The position numbers were made by a program, and so were the translations under genes. Positions 32,720 through 41,530 of a stretch of DNA of 64,000 bases are shown here, in pieces. The stretch comes from Planctomycetota bacterium. GTDB taxonomy: Bacteria; Planctomycetota; Phycisphaerae; Phycisphaerales; SM1A02. The stretch spans positions 37,833-101,832 of the forward strand of contig VGXR01000002.1 in NCBI GenBank assembly GCA_016873255.1, given 5' to 3'. How positions within the stretch are numbered: position 1 is the first letter of the stretch; each line of letters begins with the position of its first letter. A model generated the notes under the pieces. It saw only the letters and a list, made by a program, of their open reading frames with translations, ran no database searches and was not told the origin of the DNA.

Positions 32720-33553
32720 TCAGCGTCCCGCTTCGGGCTCGATCTCGGGCTTGTCGGCGGGGGCGTATGCATCCTCGTCGTCCCGTTCCCGCCACCGATG
32801 CGTTCCCGGATCGCCGGGCTCCGCCTCCGCGCGGACCGGGCCGTCGCCGACGCGGGTGACGGTCGAGCGCGAGCGGCCCCGGATGAGGTCACCGAGCATC
32901 GCCTGTGCGAGGTCGCTGGTCACGGTGTGCACCGACACCGGGTTCGAGACCGCTGACTCGGTGTATCCGGTCGAGTCACCGACCGACTGCCACACGATGC
33001 GGCCGCTCGGCGCGTGCCAGAGCTGGAGCACCATGTTCATCGTCGTCCAGTCACTGCGGATCATGGTGAGCCCAAGCGGGTTCAGGCGCACGGAATTCGC
33101 GGAGCCGTGCGCGGCGACGATGCCGAGGAAGAAGTAGTCGAGGCCAGTGGCCTTGCCCAGCGCTGCCAGGTCCTCGGCGGCGAGGATCCCGGAGTTGTTC
33201 GCGTCCTCGAGGAGCTTGGCGAGCTCCCGTGACTTGCCCGCGCGCGCCGCCAGCCCGACGGTCGCGGGGCCGGTCAGCACCGTTGCCTGCGGGCACTCCC
33301 GGTGCAGGCCCACGCGGACGGCGTCCGACGCGAATGCTCCCAGCCCGCGCAGCGGCGCCCCCGGCGACACGCCCTGCAGCGTGCCGACGCGCGGCGGGTT
33401 CGCGGTGAGGACGGCCATCACGCCCTTCTCCTGCTCGAGCAGGGAATCGGCGTACACGGCCGAACGGGTGTGCAGTCCCACCTGCAGCTTGATGTCGGCG
33501 CAGCCGCCGGCGAGCGCGCCGACGAGGAGGAGCAGGACGGCGCGTACGCGCAT
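32720..33553 (-). CDS. Lipoprotein of unknown function
   Basis: 277 residues. The N-terminus is a lipoprotein signal with LAGGC (Cys18). The mature domain contains GLDYFFLGIVAAHGS and a strand pattern with MVLQLWHAPSGRIVWQSVGDS. This resembles outer-membrane-associated lipoproteins of the CsgG/LpoB-like sort, in which such strands follow a Rossmann-like core. That is a loose similarity only. The last ~40 residues are charged and low in complexity. It begins 5 nt after the stop of the lipoprotein gene at 33559, so the two form an operon. Their position inside the pyrimidine-degradation locus is unexplained. Confidence 0.72.
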   Translation of the reverse strand: MRVRAVLLLLVGALAGGCADIKLQVGLHTRSAVYADSLLEQEKGVMAVLTANPPRVGTLQGVSPGAPLRGLGAFASDAVRVGLHRECPQATVLTGPATVGLAARAGKSRELAKLLEDANNSGILAAEDLAALGKATGLDYFFLGIVAAHGSANSVRLNPLGLTMIRSDWTTMNMVLQLWHAPSGRIVWQSVGDSTGYTESAVSNPVSVHTVTSDLAQAMLGDLIRGRSRSTVTRVGDGPVRAEAEPGDPGTHRWRERDDEDAYAPADKPEIEPEAGR

Positions 33554-33558
33554 GCCGG

Positions 33559-34167
33559 TCAGTCCGGGCTGAACGGCAGGGCGGACTTGTGCACGCAGAG
33601 CCGCAGGTTGCCGTCCTTGCACTGCCGGAAGACGAAGGTCTTGTCGACCATCACTTCCTTGCCGTCGGGGCCCGTGATGTACACGTTGCCCATGGTGATG
33701 GCCAGGTCGCCGTGGATCTGGATGCCGTTCTCGCCCGCATTGTTGTCGTAGCGGGCCTTGGTCCAGCCCTTGAGCGCGAATCCGGTGTCCTCTGGGAACG
33801 CCTGGTTGCCGCCCACGAAGTACGCCAGCGCGCCCTCGCGCGTCGGGCGGAAGGTGCGAGGGCCGTACGCGAGCGTCGGCTTGAAGAAGACCTTGCCGTC
33901 GGCGTAGTCGTAGAGGTCGTCGATCATCTTCGCGGCCGCGGCCTTGGCGTCGCCGCCGCGCGCGTGGGTCTGCGCCACGTTCACGAGCCCGTCGCACCAC
34001 GCCTGCTGCGCGGCATTCACCCGCTGCTCCGTGATCGGCGCGCGCGACCCGGCCGCGGGGGCCGCGATGGCGGCGTTCTTGCCGCTGTTGCTCGTATTGC
34101 CGATCGAGATGCAGGCGGTGAGCACCGGGAGGACGGCCGCACCGGCGAGGAGGAGTCGGGTGTTCAT
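33559..34167 (-). CDS. Lipoprotein with SnoaL/NTF2-like domain
   Basis: 202 residues. The signal sequence ends with VLTACIS (Cys19). The mature part starts with a helix (NAAQQAWCDGLVNVAQTHARGGDAKAAA quoted in part: WCDGLVNVAQTHA), then DLYDYADGKVFFKP, followed by strands and ITMGNVYITGPDGKEVMVDKT. This is the layout of the NTF2/SnoaL-like cone fold. No catalytic assignment is possible. It heads a two-gene operon with the lipoprotein at 32720 and has a TATCCT hexamer 8 nt before its start. Confidence 0.7.
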   Translation of the reverse strand: MNTRLLLAGAAVLPVLTACISIGNTSNSGKNAAIAAPAAGSRAPITEQRVNAAQQAWCDGLVNVAQTHARGGDAKAAAAKMIDDLYDYADGKVFFKPTLAYGPRTFRPTREGALAYFVGGNQAFPEDTGFALKGWTKARYDNNAGENGIQIHGDLAITMGNVYITGPDGKEVMVDKTFVFRQCKDGNLRLCVHKSALPFSPD

Positions 34168-34175
34168 CGACCGGA

Positions 34176-34181
34176 AGGATA
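34176..34181 (-). promoter_or_regulatory. Candidate -10 hexamer for the two-lipoprotein operon
   Basis: TATCCT on the minus strand ends 8 nt before the ATG at 34167. Confidence 0.45.
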
Positions 34182-34209
34182 CTCAAATCTCGAGTCGGCG
34201 CCCCCGGCC

Positions 34210-35739
34210 TCAGCTCATCCAGTTCTGGTCCCGCTGCAGCGCCCACTTGCTGGTGACCTTGCGCTGCCGGGTCCAGAAGCGGTAGCCGTCCCAGCCGGTG
34301 ATGTTGCCGGCGCCGAAGCAGCTGTCGTTCCAGCCACCGAAGCCGAAGGGTTCGCGCGGCACCGGCACGCCGATGTTCACGCCGCACATGCCGGCCTCCA
34401 CGCGGGCCATCACGCGGCGCGCGATGTCGCCGCTGGTGGTGTAGACGCTGCTCGCGTTGCCGTAGGGGTTGGCATTCTCGATCTCGAACGCCTTCTCGAG
34501 CGTGGGCACGCGCACCACGCTGAGCACCGGGCCGAAGATCTCCTCGCGGGCGGCGGGCATGTCGGGCGTGCAGCCGTCGATGATCGTCGGGCCCACCCAG
34601 TAGCCGCCCGCGTCGGCGCCGGCCCTGCGGCCGTCGAGCACGATCTTCGCGCCTGCCCGCTCGGCGGCATCGATGTAGCCCGTGATGCGGTCGCGCGCCT
34701 CCCGGGTGGTGACGGGGCCGATGTCCTTGCCGGGCACCATCCTCGCCGCGCGCTCGCGCACGGCGGCCAGGATGTGGTCGACGTCACCGACGGCGAGCAG
34801 CACGCTCGCTGCCATGCAGCGCTGTCCCGCACAGCCGGTGAAGCTCGCGACCACGTTCTCGGCGGTCACGGCCACATCCGCATCCGGCACCACGAAGAGG
34901 TGGTTCTTCGCGCCGCCGAGGCATAGCGCGCGCTTGCCGGCCATGCTGGCGCGCCCGTAGACGGCCCTGGCCACCTTTGTGCTGCCGACGAAGCCGAGCG
35001 CCTTCACCTGCGGATGGTCGCAGAGCGCCTCGACCACCTCGCGGCCGCCTTGCACGATGTTGAGCACGCCGTCCGGCAGGCCGGCTTCCTTCAGCATCTC
35101 GGCCAGCCGCATGGTGCTCAGCGGCACGCGCTCGCTCGGCTTGATCACGAAGGCATTGCCGCCGACGAGCGCCTGCGGAAGCATCCAGAGCGGCACCATC
35201 AGCGGGAAGTTGAAGGGCGTCACGCCGGCCACCACGCCGAGCGGCGCGTAGACCACCTCGCACGCGACGCCGCGGCTCACCTCGAGCTGGTTGCCGGCCG
35301 CGAGATTCGGGAGCGAGCAGCCGTACTCGACGCACTCGATCCCCTTCTCGACCTCGGCCTTGGCCTCGCCGAAGATCTTGCCGTTCTCGTGGCTCACCAG
35401 CCAGCTGAGCTCGTCGATGTCGCGCACCATCATCTCGCGGAGGCGGTAGAGGACGTGCGCGCGGTCGCGGATCGGCCACTCGGCCCACTCGCGCTGCGCC
35501 CGGGCGCCGGAGCGCACCGCGGCGTCCACGTCGTCGGCGCCGCCGAGGTGCACGCGGGCGACAGCCTTGCCGTGGCGCGGGTTGTGCACCTCGAGCGCGG
35601 CGCGGTGCGTGGCCGGGTCGCGCCAGGCGCCGCCGATCCAGTGGCGCGCGTCATGCCAGGGCGTGAAGGCGTCGGAGGAGGCCGGGAAGCGGCCGACGGA
35701 GGCGGGGGTGCCGGGGGTGCCGGCGGTGGCGGTGGTCAT
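34210..35739 (-). CDS. mmsA: CoA-acylating methylmalonate/malonate semialdehyde dehydrogenase
   Basis: 509 residues. Aldehyde-dehydrogenase core with VTPFNFPLMVPLWMLPQAL, the NAD loop FVGSTKVARAVYGRA, and the catalytic Cys in FTGCAGQRCMAAS (SFTGCAGQRC is the family form that uses CoA). The C-terminal GNASSVYTTSGDIAR and FGFGGWNDS match MmsA rather than other ALDHs. It converts malonate or methylmalonate semialdehyde to acetyl- or propionyl-CoA, the final step for uracil or thymine breakdown. Its ATG overlaps the dihydropyrimidinase stop (ATGA). It is the last gene of the five-gene operon starting at preT. Confidence 0.95.
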   Translation of the reverse strand: MTTATAGTPGTPASVGRFPASSDAFTPWHDARHWIGGAWRDPATHRAALEVHNPRHGKAVARVHLGGADDVDAAVRSGARAQREWAEWPIRDRAHVLYRLREMMVRDIDELSWLVSHENGKIFGEAKAEVEKGIECVEYGCSLPNLAAGNQLEVSRGVACEVVYAPLGVVAGVTPFNFPLMVPLWMLPQALVGGNAFVIKPSERVPLSTMRLAEMLKEAGLPDGVLNIVQGGREVVEALCDHPQVKALGFVGSTKVARAVYGRASMAGKRALCLGGAKNHLFVVPDADVAVTAENVVASFTGCAGQRCMAASVLLAVGDVDHILAAVRERAARMVPGKDIGPVTTREARDRITGYIDAAERAGAKIVLDGRRAGADAGGYWVGPTIIDGCTPDMPAAREEIFGPVLSVVRVPTLEKAFEIENANPYGNASSVYTTSGDIARRVMARVEAGMCGVNIGVPVPREPFGFGGWNDSCFGAGNITGWDGYRFWTRQRKVTSKWALQRDQNWMS

Positions 35740-37208
35740 GGGACGAATTCCTGGCGCTCGACGGGTGCTGGGGCGAAGAAGGCGTTCCGCACGGTCTGGC
35801 TGCGCGCGTAATCGGTGAAGCAGGGCCGCTCGACGTACCGGCCGTGGCCCTCGCGGGGCTGCAGCCTGCCGTCCTTCCACAGCACGGTGCCGCGGCTCAT
35901 GGTGACCGCGGCGGCACCGGTCACCTGCATGCCCTCGAAGATGCTGAAGTCGTTGCGCGAGTGGTGCGTGGCCGTGCCGAGCGTGCGGTGCGCGGCGGGG
36001 TCCCAGACCACGATGTCCGCGTCGCTTCCCGGCGCGATGGTGCCCTTGCGCGGGTGGACATTGAAGATGCGCGCCGCGTTCGCGCTGGTGGCGGCGACGA
36101 ACTCGCTCGGCGTGATGCGCCCGGTGCGCACGCCGTGGTGCCAGAGCACGCTCATGCGCTCCTCGAGCCCGCCCGTGCCGTTCGGGATCTTCCGGAAGTC
36201 GTCCTTCCCCATCGCCTTCTGGTCGGTGCGGAATGTGCAGTGGTCGGTGCCGATCACCTCGATGGTGCCGCCCTGCAGGCCGCCCCACAGCGCCTGCTGG
36301 TGGTCCGCCGGGCGGAACGGCGGGCTCATCACGTGGTGCCCCGCGCGGCGCCAGTCGGTGTCGCGGTAGACGGAGTCGTCGATCACCAGGTGCTGCACCA
36401 GCGACTCGCCGAACACGCGGTGCCCCGCGAGCTTGGCGCGCGCGATCGCGTCCATCGCCTGCCGGCAGCTGGTGTGCACCACGTAGAGCGGCACGCCGAC
36501 CATGGCCGCGATCTGGCAGGCGCGGTTGGCGGCCTCGCCCTCCACCTCGGGCGGGCGCGAGATCGGGTGCCCCTCCGGGCCGCGGATGCCGCGCTCGAAG
36601 GTGTCCTGCTGCATGCGGAAGACCAGGTCGCCGTTCTCGGCATGCACCAGGCAGATCGCGCCCAGGTCGCGCGCGCGCCCGAAGCTCGCGATCAGCGTCG
36701 CGTCGTCCACCATGATGGCGTTCTTGTACGCCATGAAGTGCTTGAAGCTGTTGATGCCGTGCTCGCGGCAGAGCGTGCCCATCTCCTCGAACACCTGCTG
36801 CCCCCACCAGGTGACCGCCATGTGGAACGAGTAGTCGGCGGTGGCCTTGCGGGCGCGGTCGCGCCAGGTGCGGTAGGCCTCAAGCAGCGACTGCTGCGGC
36901 GCGGGGATCACGAAGTCGATGATCATCGTGGTGCCGCCGGCCGCGGCGCACGCGGTGCCCGAGAGGAAGTCGTCGACGCTCACCGTGCCCATGAACGGGA
37001 GCTCCATGTGCACGTGCGGGTCGATGCCGCCCGGCATGACGCAGGCGCCGCCCGCGTCGATCACCTGCGCGCCGGCGGGCGCGTCGAGCCGCTCCCCGAC
37101 GGCCGCCACCTGCTCGCCCGACACCAGCACGTCGGCGCGCCGCTCGCCCTCCGCCGTCACAACGTTTCCGCCCTTGATCAGCGTGTGCATCGCGTTTCGC
37201 TCCTTCAT
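35736..37208 (-). CDS. hydA: Dihydropyrimidinase (D-hydantoinase family)
   Basis: 490 residues from the ATG at 37208. A start at 37190 (MHTLIKGGNVV) is nearly as good. The amidohydrolase metal site is visible: HVH in GIDPHVHMELPF, the carboxylated Lys in SFKHFMAYKNAIM, His in CLVHAENGD, His in VVHTSCRQA and Asp in VIGTDHCTF. FFAPAPVERQ closes the protein. The enzyme hydrolyses 5,6-dihydrouracil or dihydrothymine to the N-carbamoyl beta-amino acid. It begins four nt after the beta-ureidopropionase stop and overlaps mmsA downstream, consistent with one polycistron. Confidence 0.96.
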   Translation of the reverse strand: MKERNAMHTLIKGGNVVTAEGERRADVLVSGEQVAAVGERLDAPAGAQVIDAGGACVMPGGIDPHVHMELPFMGTVSVDDFLSGTACAAAGGTTMIIDFVIPAPQQSLLEAYRTWRDRARKATADYSFHMAVTWWGQQVFEEMGTLCREHGINSFKHFMAYKNAIMVDDATLIASFGRARDLGAICLVHAENGDLVFRMQQDTFERGIRGPEGHPISRPPEVEGEAANRACQIAAMVGVPLYVVHTSCRQAMDAIARAKLAGHRVFGESLVQHLVIDDSVYRDTDWRRAGHHVMSPPFRPADHQQALWGGLQGGTIEVIGTDHCTFRTDQKAMGKDDFRKIPNGTGGLEERMSVLWHHGVRTGRITPSEFVAATSANAARIFNVHPRKGTIAPGSDADIVVWDPAAHRTLGTATHHSRNDFSIFEGMQVTGAAAVTMSRGTVLWKDGRLQPREGHGRYVERPCFTDYARSQTVRNAFFAPAPVERQEFVP

Positions 37209-37212
37209 GCCG

Positions 37213-38091
37213 TCACTGCGCGGTGACCTCGCCGTACGCCTCGGGGCGACGGTCGCGGTAGAACTGCCAGGTCCCGCGCACCTGGTCGATCATGCCCATG
37301 TCGAGGTCGGCCACCAGCAGCTCGTCCTTGTCCTCGCTGGCCTGAGCGATGGTCTCGCCGCGCGGGTTCACGAAGTAGCTCGTGCCGTAGAACTTGCCGA
37401 TGTTCCAGGGCGCCTCGGTGCCCACGCGGTTGATGCAGCCCATGTAGTAGCCGTTCGCCACCGCGTGCGCCGGCTGCTCGATCTTCCAGAGGTACTGGCT
37501 GAGGCCCGCGACCGTGGCGCTGGGGTTGAAGACGATCTCCGCGCCGTTCAGGCCCAGGCAGCGCGCGCCCTCGGGGAAGTGGCGGTCGTAGCAGATGTAG
37601 ACGCCGACCTTGGCGTAGCGGGTCCTGAACACCGGGTAGCCGCCGTTGCCGGGCTTGAAGAAGAACTTCTCCCAGAAGCCCGGGTTCACCTGCGGGATGT
37701 GCTGCTTGCGGTACTTGCCCAGGTAGGTGCCGTCCGCGTCGTAGACCGCGGCGGTGTTGTAGAGGACGCCGCTCATCTCGCGCTCGTACACCGGCACGAT
37801 GCATGCCATCTGGTGCTTGCGGCAGATGCCCGCCACGAGCTCGGTGGTCGGACCGGGCACGGCCTCGGCGGCCTCGTACCAGCGCGTGCTCTGGCTGGGG
37901 CAGAAGTACGGCCCGTTGAAGATCTCCTGCAGGCACAGGATCTGCACGCCGCGCTTGCCGGCCTCCTCGATCATGGGGACATGCTTGTCCACCATGGCCT
38001 TCTGGATCTCGGCCACCGGGCGCCCCTCGTCGTTCAGGGGGTTGCTGCACTGGATCAGGCCGCAACGGACGATCCGCTTCTTGTCGCTCAT
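37213..38091 (-). CDS. Beta-ureidopropionase (N-carbamoyl-beta-alanine amidohydrolase)
   Basis: 292 residues of the carbon-nitrogen hydrolase (nitrilase) superfamily. The Glu-Lys-Cys triad is visible: LCLQEIFNGPYFCP (Glu near 55), GKYRKQHIP (Lys near 129) and GVYICYDRHFPEG (Cys near 163). The PYFCPSQSTRWYEAAE and WEKFFFKPGNGGYPVF segments are typical of ureidopropionases. It releases beta-alanine or beta-aminoisobutyrate, CO2 and ammonia from the ureido acid made by dihydropyrimidinase. It lies 22 nt after preA and 4 nt before hydA in the same operon. Confidence 0.95.
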   Translation of the reverse strand: MSDKKRIVRCGLIQCSNPLNDEGRPVAEIQKAMVDKHVPMIEEAGKRGVQILCLQEIFNGPYFCPSQSTRWYEAAEAVPGPTTELVAGICRKHQMACIVPVYEREMSGVLYNTAAVYDADGTYLGKYRKQHIPQVNPGFWEKFFFKPGNGGYPVFRTRYAKVGVYICYDRHFPEGARCLGLNGAEIVFNPSATVAGLSQYLWKIEQPAHAVANGYYMGCINRVGTEAPWNIGKFYGTSYFVNPRGETIAQASEDKDELLVADLDMGMIDQVRGTWQFYRDRRPEAYGEVTAQ

Positions 38092-38113
38092 CGGTTCTCC
38101 TTGCGGGCCGCGC

Positions 38114-39382
38114 TCAGTGCGCGCCCTTCTTGGGGCGCAGCGCCGCGCCGTGGCTCACATGGTCGTTCCAGGTGGCCGGTCGATGCCCGTTGTCCACCCG
38201 CTCCATGGTGATGCAGCCCGGGGCCGGGCAGACGATCTGGCAAAGGTTGCAGCCGACGCACTCGGACTCGTCGACGCGGGGCACGCGCGTGCCCTCCTGC
38301 GGGTGGATGCACTGGTGCGCGCCGTCGTGGCAGGCCGCCACGCACAGCTGGCAGCCGATGCACCTGTCGGCGTCGATGCGGGCCACCGTCTCGTAGTTCA
38401 TGTCGAGGTCGCCCCACTCGCTGAAGGCGGGTACGGCCTTGCCGACCATGTCCTGCACGCGCCCGAAGCCCTTGGAGCGCATGTACTCCTCGAGGCCGTC
38501 GCGCATGTCCTCGACCACCCGGTAGCCGCGCAGCATGACTTCCGTGCACACCTGCACCGTGCTGGAGCCGAGCAGCATGAACTCGACGGCGTCGCGCCAG
38601 TTGCGCACCCCGCCGATGCCGCTGATCGGCAGCCCGAAGCCCGGCTCGCGCGCCAGTGCCGCCACCATGTGCAGCGCGATCGGCTTGACCGCCGCGCCGC
38701 AGTAGCCGCCGTTGGTGCTCAGCGAGCCGACGCGCGGCTCGGGCACGAAGCGGTCGATGTCCACCGCGATGATGCTCTTGATGGTGTTGATCAGGCTGAT
38801 GCCGTGCGCGCCGCCGCGCTTGGCCGCCATGCCGTGCGGCACGATGTCGGAGACGTTCGGCGTCAGCTTCACGAGCACGGGCACGGTGCTGAACTCGCAC
38901 GCCCAGGAGGTGATCCGCTCGTTCACGGCGGGCTCCTGGCCCACCGCGCTCCCCATGCCGCGCTCGCACATGCCGTGCGGGCAGCCGAAGTTCAGTTCGA
39001 GGCCGTCGGCGCCTGCGTCGATCGAGCGCTTGATGATGTCCCGCCACTCCTCGCGCGTCTCGACCATGAGCGACACGATGATCGGGTTGTGCGGCCAGCG
39101 CTTCTTGGTCTCGGTGATCTCGCGCAGGTTGACCTCGAGCGGCCGGTCGGTGATGAGCTCGATGTTGTTGAAGCCTGCCCCGCGGACGCTGCCGATCGTG
39201 TGCCCGCCGAAGCGGCTCGATACGTTCTGGATCGGCGTGCCGAGCGTCTTCCACACGGCGCCGCCCCAGCCGGCGTCGAAGGCGCGCTGGATCTGCGCGC
39301 CGCTGTTGGCGGGCGGCGCGCTCGCCAGCCAGAACGGGTTCGGCGACCTGATGCCGCCGGTGTCGGTGGAGAGGTCAGGCAT
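38114..39382 (-). CDS. preA: NAD-dependent dihydropyrimidine dehydrogenase, catalytic subunit
   Basis: 422 residues. The N-terminal dihydroorotate-dehydrogenase-like barrel binds FMN (NPFWLASAPPANSG, KTLGTPIQNVSSRFGG, LELNFGCPHGMCERGMG with the catalytic Cys region, SGIGGVRNWRDAVEFMLLG). The C-terminal domain has two 4Fe-4S motifs, CIGCQLCVAAC and CVGCNLCQIVCPAPGC. This is the PreA subunit, which reduces uracil and thymine with electrons supplied through PreT. The start codon is inside the end of preT (8-bp overlap), so the two subunits are translationally coupled. Confidence 0.96.
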   Translation of the reverse strand: MPDLSTDTGGIRSPNPFWLASAPPANSGAQIQRAFDAGWGGAVWKTLGTPIQNVSSRFGGHTIGSVRGAGFNNIELITDRPLEVNLREITETKKRWPHNPIIVSLMVETREEWRDIIKRSIDAGADGLELNFGCPHGMCERGMGSAVGQEPAVNERITSWACEFSTVPVLVKLTPNVSDIVPHGMAAKRGGAHGISLINTIKSIIAVDIDRFVPEPRVGSLSTNGGYCGAAVKPIALHMVAALAREPGFGLPISGIGGVRNWRDAVEFMLLGSSTVQVCTEVMLRGYRVVEDMRDGLEEYMRSKGFGRVQDMVGKAVPAFSEWGDLDMNYETVARIDADRCIGCQLCVAACHDGAHQCIHPQEGTRVPRVDESECVGCNLCQIVCPAPGCITMERVDNGHRPATWNDHVSHGAALRPKKGAH

Positions 39383-40712
39383 GCGTTGCTCCCCTGCGTC
39401 CGGTGCCGCCGCCGGCGGCCAGCTCGCGGTCGATGGCGCGCGCGGCTGCCATGCCCTCGGCGGCCGCATTGACCACTTCCTTGCCGCCGTTGGCGCAGTC
39501 GCCTCCTGCGTACCAGCCCGGGCGGCCGGTGAAGCCGTGCGCGTCCACGCGGACGATGCCGGACTCCACGGTGATCCCCGCCAGCCCGGCGAGCGCCGCG
39601 CCCAGCTTCGACTGCCCGATGGCAAGCAGCGCCAGGTCCGCGTCGAGCGCGAATTCCGACCCCTCGACCGGCGCGCGCGCGGCATCCACGCGCATGCACC
39701 GCAGACGCCGGAGGCGGCCGTTGCCCTCGAAGGCGCCGGCCACGGCGCGCCACTCCGCGCGTGCGCCCGCCTCCTTCGCGGCCTGCCATTCGTGCGCGTA
39801 GCCGCCCATCGTCTCCTCCGTGCCGCGGTAGAGCATCGTCACCTGCGGGACGCCCAGCGCCAGCAGCTCGCGCAATGCGTCCATCGCGGTGTTGCCCGCA
39901 CCGACCACCACCGCGTGCCGCACGCCCGACAGCCCCGCGTCGCCGAGCTTCATGCGCTCGATCCATTCCACCGCGCCGAGCACGCCCGGCAGGTCCTCGC
40001 CCGGGGCCTTCGCGCGGCTGTCGGCGCCGAGGCCGATGCCCACGAACACCGCGTCGAACTCGCGCTCGAGGTCGGCGAGCGCGACATCACGGCCCACCTC
40101 CGCGCCGGTGCGCATCTCGACGCCACCGATCGCGAGCACCCATTCGGCCTCGTTCACGCTTCGGTCGGCCTTCATCTTGTGCGGCGCGATTCCGGTGGTG
40201 TTGAGCCCACCCAGGAACCCGCGCCGCTCGTACATCGTGCACGCGTGGCCCAGGCGCCGCAGCTCGTGCGCCGCCGCGAGGCTCGCCGGGCCGCCGCCCA
40301 CCAGCGCGACGCGCCGGCCGGTGGGCGCACCCGCCTCGAAGAATCGCCAGCCCTCCTCGAACGCGCGGTCGGTTGCATGGCGCTGCAGCTTGCCGATCTG
40401 GATCGGCGGCTCGTCGAGGTCGTTGTAGACGCAGGCACCGACGCAGAGCACCTCGACCGGGCAGACCCGTGCGCAGCTCATGCCCAGGATGTTCGACTCG
40501 AAGATCGTCCTCGCCGCACCACGGTCGTTGCCGCCCGCGATCTTCCGGATGAACTGCGGGATGTCGATGTGCGTCGGGCACGCAGTGATGCAGGGCGCAT
40601 CGTGGCAGAAGAGGCATCTTCCCGCCTCGACCGCTGCCTGCGCGGGCAAGAGCGGGAGCTTGTAGTCCGTGAACGCCGTTTCCGAGCGCTCGGCGGGGAA
40701 CCTCGCGGGCAT
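39375..40712 (-). CDS. preT: Dihydropyrimidine dehydrogenase, NADH-binding Fe-S/FAD subunit
   Basis: 445 residues. An N-terminal ferredoxin-like region has the cysteine clusters CLFCHDAPCITACP and CARVCPVEVLCVGAC. An FAD motif (VALVGGGPASLAAAHELRRLG) and an NAD motif (AVVVGAGNTAMDALREL) follow. The C-terminal GWYAGGDCANGGKEVVNAAAEG closes the FAD site. This is the PreT/glutamate-synthase-small-subunit layout. It passes electrons from NADH to PreA for the first, reductive step of pyrimidine catabolism. It heads the preT-preA-ureidopropionase-hydA-mmsA operon and has a TACGCT hexamer ending 6 nt before its ATG, with no Shine-Dalgarno. Confidence 0.94.
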   Translation of the reverse strand: MPARFPAERSETAFTDYKLPLLPAQAAVEAGRCLFCHDAPCITACPTHIDIPQFIRKIAGGNDRGAARTIFESNILGMSCARVCPVEVLCVGACVYNDLDEPPIQIGKLQRHATDRAFEEGWRFFEAGAPTGRRVALVGGGPASLAAAHELRRLGHACTMYERRGFLGGLNTTGIAPHKMKADRSVNEAEWVLAIGGVEMRTGAEVGRDVALADLEREFDAVFVGIGLGADSRAKAPGEDLPGVLGAVEWIERMKLGDAGLSGVRHAVVVGAGNTAMDALRELLALGVPQVTMLYRGTEETMGGYAHEWQAAKEAGARAEWRAVAGAFEGNGRLRRLRCMRVDAARAPVEGSEFALDADLALLAIGQSKLGAALAGLAGITVESGIVRVDAHGFTGRPGWYAGGDCANGGKEVVNAAAEGMAAARAIDRELAAGGGTGRRGATHA

Positions 40713-40718
40713 CGGGTC

Positions 40719-40724
40719 AGCGTA
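40719..40724 (-). promoter_or_regulatory. Candidate -10 hexamer for the pyrimidine-degradation operon
   Basis: TACGCT on the minus strand ends 6 nt before the preT ATG. No regulator gene or operator repeat is visible nearby. Confidence 0.45.
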
Positions 40725-40769
40725 CCCGGCCCCGCACAGCCGGCCGCGGCGATTTTCCCCATGGGCCGC

Positions 40770-41465
40770 TCAGGACGATCCCTCTCGCATCCGAGACACG
40801 GAGTCAGGGAACGGGTAGGTGCCGAAGACGCCCACCGACAGCGAGTCCCACATGGTTACCGCGGGATAGACATCGCCGTCGAAGCCTGCATCGTGCATGC
40901 GCTCGAGCACGTCCTCGAACGAGGGTTCGCGGTCATCCTTGCCGACCAGCCGATTCGACTTGGCGCCCAGGAAGGACACGCTTGCCGTCGGCCAGCGGTC
41001 CCAGCGGTTGGCAAGCATCCGCGAGATGGTCCGGAAGCCGCGCTCGAGGTCGTCGAGCGTGAAGTGGTCGCGGCCCGCCGGTCGCAGCACCGCAAGCACC
41101 AGCAGCCGGTCGAGGTCGAACTTGAGCACGTACGGCTCGCGGTCGTCCTTCCCGTGCAGCGACACCGCGGAGCGGAAGGTGCGGGCGTACGAGGTGGCGG
41201 AGGCGAGCGTCCACTGCGAGGTCGGCACGAGGCGCAGCACCTCGCCGAGGATGCCGCGCGAGTTGTCTGTGTCATTGACGCCGCAGACAAGCGTGCGGTA
41301 GCGGCCCCGCACGATGTCGTCGAGCAGCTGCTGGCCCCATTGGACGCGGATGCGGCGGTCGGCATTCGCCTTTCGGACATCGCCCTGCGGCATCACGGTG
41401 ATCCCCCGCATTCCCCGGGAAACCTGCATCAAGCCATCGCCTTCGTCCTTGTAGATGCGCGTCAT
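40770..41465 (-). CDS. Conserved-looking protein of unknown function
   Basis: 231 residues, no signal peptide or membrane segment. Blocks that look structured are QWGQQLLDDIVRGRYRTLVCGVND, LGEVLRLVPTSQWTLASATSY and RTISRMLANRWDRWPTASVSFLG. I do not recognise the family. The codon usage and GC-rich third positions match the neighbours, so it is very probably a real gene. A TAAATT hexamer ends 7 nt before the ATG. It lies 57 nt upstream of preT on the same strand, but preT has its own promoter-like hexamer, so co-regulation is uncertain. Confidence 0.75.
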   Translation of the reverse strand: MTRIYKDEGDGLMQVSRGMRGITVMPQGDVRKANADRRIRVQWGQQLLDDIVRGRYRTLVCGVNDTDNSRGILGEVLRLVPTSQWTLASATSYARTFRSAVSLHGKDDREPYVLKFDLDRLLVLAVLRPAGRDHFTLDDLERGFRTISRMLANRWDRWPTASVSFLGAKSNRLVGKDDREPSFEDVLERMHDAGFDGDVYPAVTMWDSLSVGVFGTYPFPDSVSRMREGSS

Positions 41466-41472
41466 GGCCGGC

Positions 41473-41478
41473 AATTTA
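41473..41478 (-). promoter_or_regulatory. Candidate -10 hexamer for the 231-residue protein gene
   Basis: TAAATT on the minus strand ends 7 nt before the ATG at 41465, one of the most AT-rich spots nearby. Confidence 0.45.
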
Positions 41479-41530
41479 GCCGCAGGGGTGGCGATCGGCA
41501 CCCCGGCCCCATGGCCCCGGGCCGGGGCGC

